From NCBI GenBank assembly GCA_002701945.1, contig NZXJ01000058.1, forward strand, positions 1,312 to 9,383: DNA of 8,072 nt, read 5' to 3'. This DNA is from Fidelibacterota bacterium. Lineage in GTDB: Bacteria > Fidelibacterota > Marinisomatia > Marinisomatales > TCS55. A program made the position numbers and the translations under genes. Positions 6,099-8,072 of the stretch are shown in pieces. The notes beneath the pieces were generated by a model. The model was not told the DNA's origin. It did not search any database and worked only from the letters and a program-made list of their open reading frames with translations. The stretch's first letter is position 1; each line of letters begins with the position of its first letter.

Positions 6099-8072
6099 AT
6101 TTTTTTTTCAAGTCGTCTAATATCTTCAGTGCTTCTAATGGAGTAAGTTTATTAACATCAATATCCTTAAGATCTTTTAGATATGACATATCATTTTCTT
6201 TAAAAATTGAAATCTGATCATTATTTCCCTTTGGCAAATAATTACCTTTTTCTTTACTATTTTTTATATGGTGTAAAAGAATTTCGTTAGCTCTGTCTAA
6301 TATAATCTGCGGTAGGCCTGCCATTTTTGCTACATGAATACCATAACTTTTATTGCCTGGTCCAGGTAAAATTTTCTTTAAAAAGATTATTTCATCTTTA
6401 GATTCTTTTACTGAAGCATGATAATTTTCCAATCGTTCTAATGTTTTATCTAACTTTGTCAATTCATGATAATGAGTCGCAAATAATGTCCTAGCAGCAA
6501 CAGATTCATTATTATGTAAATACTCAGTTATAGACCATGCTAAAGATAAACCGTCAAATGTTGCCGTACCTCTTCCAATTTCATCAAGAAGGATAAGACT
6601 TTTAGGCGTAGCATTATGTACAATATTAGAAGCTTCAATCATTTCAACAAGAAATGTACTTTCACCTCCAGCAAGATTATCACTAGCTCCAACTCTAGTA
6701 AACAAATGATCTACGATTCCTATTTCTGCTTCTTTTGCAGGCACAAATGATCCGATCTGAGCCATTAATACAATTAAACCTATTTGACGTAAATAAGTTG
6801 ACTTACCTGCCATATTAGGACCTGTTATTAGATGTATTTGATTTGTGGTTGTATTTAAATCAATACTATTACTTATAAAACGCTCAGAGGAAGGTAATAG
6901 CTGTTCAACAACAGGGTGTCTACTATCAGTTATTTTTAAGTATGGAGAATCAGATAATCGTGGTTTTATATATCTATTTTGTATTGCTAAATGAGCAAAT
7001 GTCAATAGGACATCAAGACGATTCAGTATTATTGCATTGGTTTGGATTAACTCTACTTTTTCTAATATTTTACTACAACAAATAGAATAAAGTTCAATTT
7101 CAATGGATAAAATATGTTCCTCAGCAGATAAAACTTTTTCTTCATATTCTTTTAATTCAGCTGTGATATACCGTTCAGAATTGACTAATGTTTGTTTTCG
7201 AATATATTCATCAGGTATATTATTCTGTTGTGACTTTGAAATTTCTATATAATATCCAAAAACTTTATTAAAGCCAATTTTTAATCGATTAGCTCCTGTT
7301 CTATTCCTTTCATTTTTTTCTAGTTCATCAATCCATTCTTTTCCACCCTCCATTAATCTCCTCAAATCATCTAACTTTTTATTTATACCCTTACGAAATA
7401 CATTCCCTTGCTTAATCTGCGCTGGAACTTCATCATTAAACTGAGAAGTAATTAGTGAAACAATGGATTCTGTATCAACAAAAGTGGATGCTGCTTCGTT
7501 TAAATATTTATTATCCATATTCAATAATAATTCTTTTATTTCTGGTACTTTACTTAAACTTTGCTTTAAACCAATTATATCTCTTGGCGTAGACTTTCCT
7601 TGGTTGACTTTTCCTAATATTCTTTCAATATCAAGAATATCTTTAAGAATAATTCTAAATTTATTTAATTGGTTTTTCTCATTAACAAATGCATTAACTA
7701 CGTTCAATCGATTATTCAATCTATTTATATTATTTAATGGTCGACTAAGCCACTGTTTTAACTTTCGTCCACCACCATTTGTAACAGTATCATCTAATAA
7801 ATCAATTAATGTACCATGAGATCCTTGTGTCGATAATGACCTAAATACTTCAAGATTTTTTACTGAAAAGCTATCTATTCCCATCACCCCTTTATCATGG
7901 ATAGGTTTGAGATTAGTCACATGTCCTAATGAGCTATGCAATGAGGCCTTTACATGTTGAAAAATAGCCCCTGCTGCTGTAACTCCTAATTTCAGATTTT
8001 CACATCCAAAACCCTTTAAAGATCGAACTTTAAAATGTTTTTTTAGAATACGGTTAGATTCCTCATATGATA
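6091..8072 (-). CDS. mutS: DNA mismatch repair ATPase MutS (5' end cut by window edge)
   Basis: This is the MutS1-type mismatch sensor, which recruits MutL after binding mispaired DNA. The reading frame stays open to the right edge, so 659 C-terminal residues are visible. The N-terminal mismatch-binding domain and part of the connector (about 200 residues) are missing. The visible part starts near 'SLKGFGCENLKLGVTAAGA' and continues through core and lever helices. The clamp segment 'FNKVFGYYIEISK', 'RKQTLVNSERYIT' and 'ELKEYEEKVLSAEE' distinguishes MutS1 from MutS2. The ATPase has Walker A 'GPNMAGKST' (6822-6796), Walker B 'LILLDEIGRGTATFDG' (around 6580) and 'FATHYHEL'. The tail carries 'QISIF' (6216-6202), a good match to a beta-clamp binding motif, then the C-terminal 'KLTPLEALKILDDLKKK' helix motif. 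A TTG at 7941 could be taken as a start, but homology clearly continues upstream of it. The stop overlaps the start of the barrel protein. Confidence 0.97.
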   Translation of the reverse strand, partial: SYEESNRILKKHFKVRSLKGFGCENLKLGVTAAGAIFQHVKASLHSSLGHVTNLKPIHDKGVMGIDSFSVKNLEVFRSLSTQGSHGTLIDLLDDTVTNGGGRKLKQWLSRPLNNINRLNNRLNVVNAFVNEKNQLNKFRIILKDILDIERILGKVNQGKSTPRDIIGLKQSLSKVPEIKELLLNMDNKYLNEAASTFVDTESIVSLITSQFNDEVPAQIKQGNVFRKGINKKLDDLRRLMEGGKEWIDELEKNERNRTGANRLKIGFNKVFGYYIEISKSQQNNIPDEYIRKQTLVNSERYITAELKEYEEKVLSAEEHILSIEIELYSICCSKILEKVELIQTNAIILNRLDVLLTFAHLAIQNRYIKPRLSDSPYLKITDSRHPVVEQLLPSSERFISNSIDLNTTTNQIHLITGPNMAGKSTYLRQIGLIVLMAQIGSFVPAKEAEIGIVDHLFTRVGASDNLAGGESTFLVEMIEASNIVHNATPKSLILLDEIGRGTATFDGLSLAWSITEYLHNNESVAARTLFATHYHELTKLDKTLERLENYHASVKESKDEIIFLKKILPGPGNKSYGIHVAKMAGLPQIILDRANEILLHHIKNSKEKGNYLPKGNNDQISIFKENDMSYLKDLKDIDVNKLTPLEALKILDDLKKKYE

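Noticed and set aside
7463..7819. 118-codon plus-strand open frame
   Set aside because: It is antisense to the core domain of mutS, with the same shadow composition and no domain match.
7939..7941. TTG at 7941 as a start codon for a short MutS
   Set aside because: The frame continues upstream to the window edge with clear MutS sequence ('LKGFGCENLKLGVTAAGA'), so this is an internal leucine codon.
1..8072. Mobile element, defence system, CRISPR array, tRNA or a new biological system
   Set aside because: Almost every base belongs to a recognisable gene on one strand. I saw no terminal repeats, spaced direct repeats, cloverleaf sequences, transposase or integrase motifs, or toxin-antitoxin pairs.

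Overview
The window looks like chromosomal housekeeping DNA from a free-living, AT-rich bacterium (roughly one third G+C by eye). All eight genes lie on the minus strand, so transcription runs from high to low coordinates. Three things point to the FCB side of the bacterial tree, most likely a marine lineage such as Candidatus Marinimicrobia (SAR406/Fidelibacterota): an outer-membrane protein of the PorV/PorQ type, an omega subunit with the 'NIYE...KRARQI' core and long acidic insert seen in Bacteroidota-like RpoZ, and a Bacteroidota-style promoter upstream of yicC. This placement is an inference from gene style, not from a marker-gene tree.

Layout in transcription order (right to left): mutS (mismatch repair ATPase, 5' end outside the window, 8072-6091); a PorV/PorQ-like outer-membrane beta-barrel protein (6098-5073) whose start overlaps the mutS stop; an 87-base gap with a probable promoter and a small hairpin; yicC (4985-4122); gmk (4125-3550); rpoZ (3560-3279); a family 4 iron-sulfur uracil-DNA glycosylase (3267-2611, TTG start); dnaB (2605-1238); and a bifunctional (p)ppGpp synthetase/hydrolase rel (1238-1, 3' end outside the window). 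From yicC onward the genes overlap or are separated by at most 11 bases, so yicC-gmk-rpoZ-udg-dnaB-rel reads as one operon.

Functionally, gmk, rpoZ and rel form the guanine-nucleotide/stringent-response core known from gmk-rpoZ-spoT in enterobacteria. Here a DNA repair enzyme and the replicative helicase sit between rpoZ and rel. MutS and the glycosylase are the two DNA repair genes in the window, and DnaB links the set to replication. The porin-like protein is the only envelope gene.

I found no mobile element, CRISPR array, RNA gene, phage gene or defence system, and nothing that looks like a wholly new system. The points worth a second look are the gene order, the omega subunit insert, the yicC leader, an acidic loop in the barrel protein, and the A9 tract at the mutS/porin junction.
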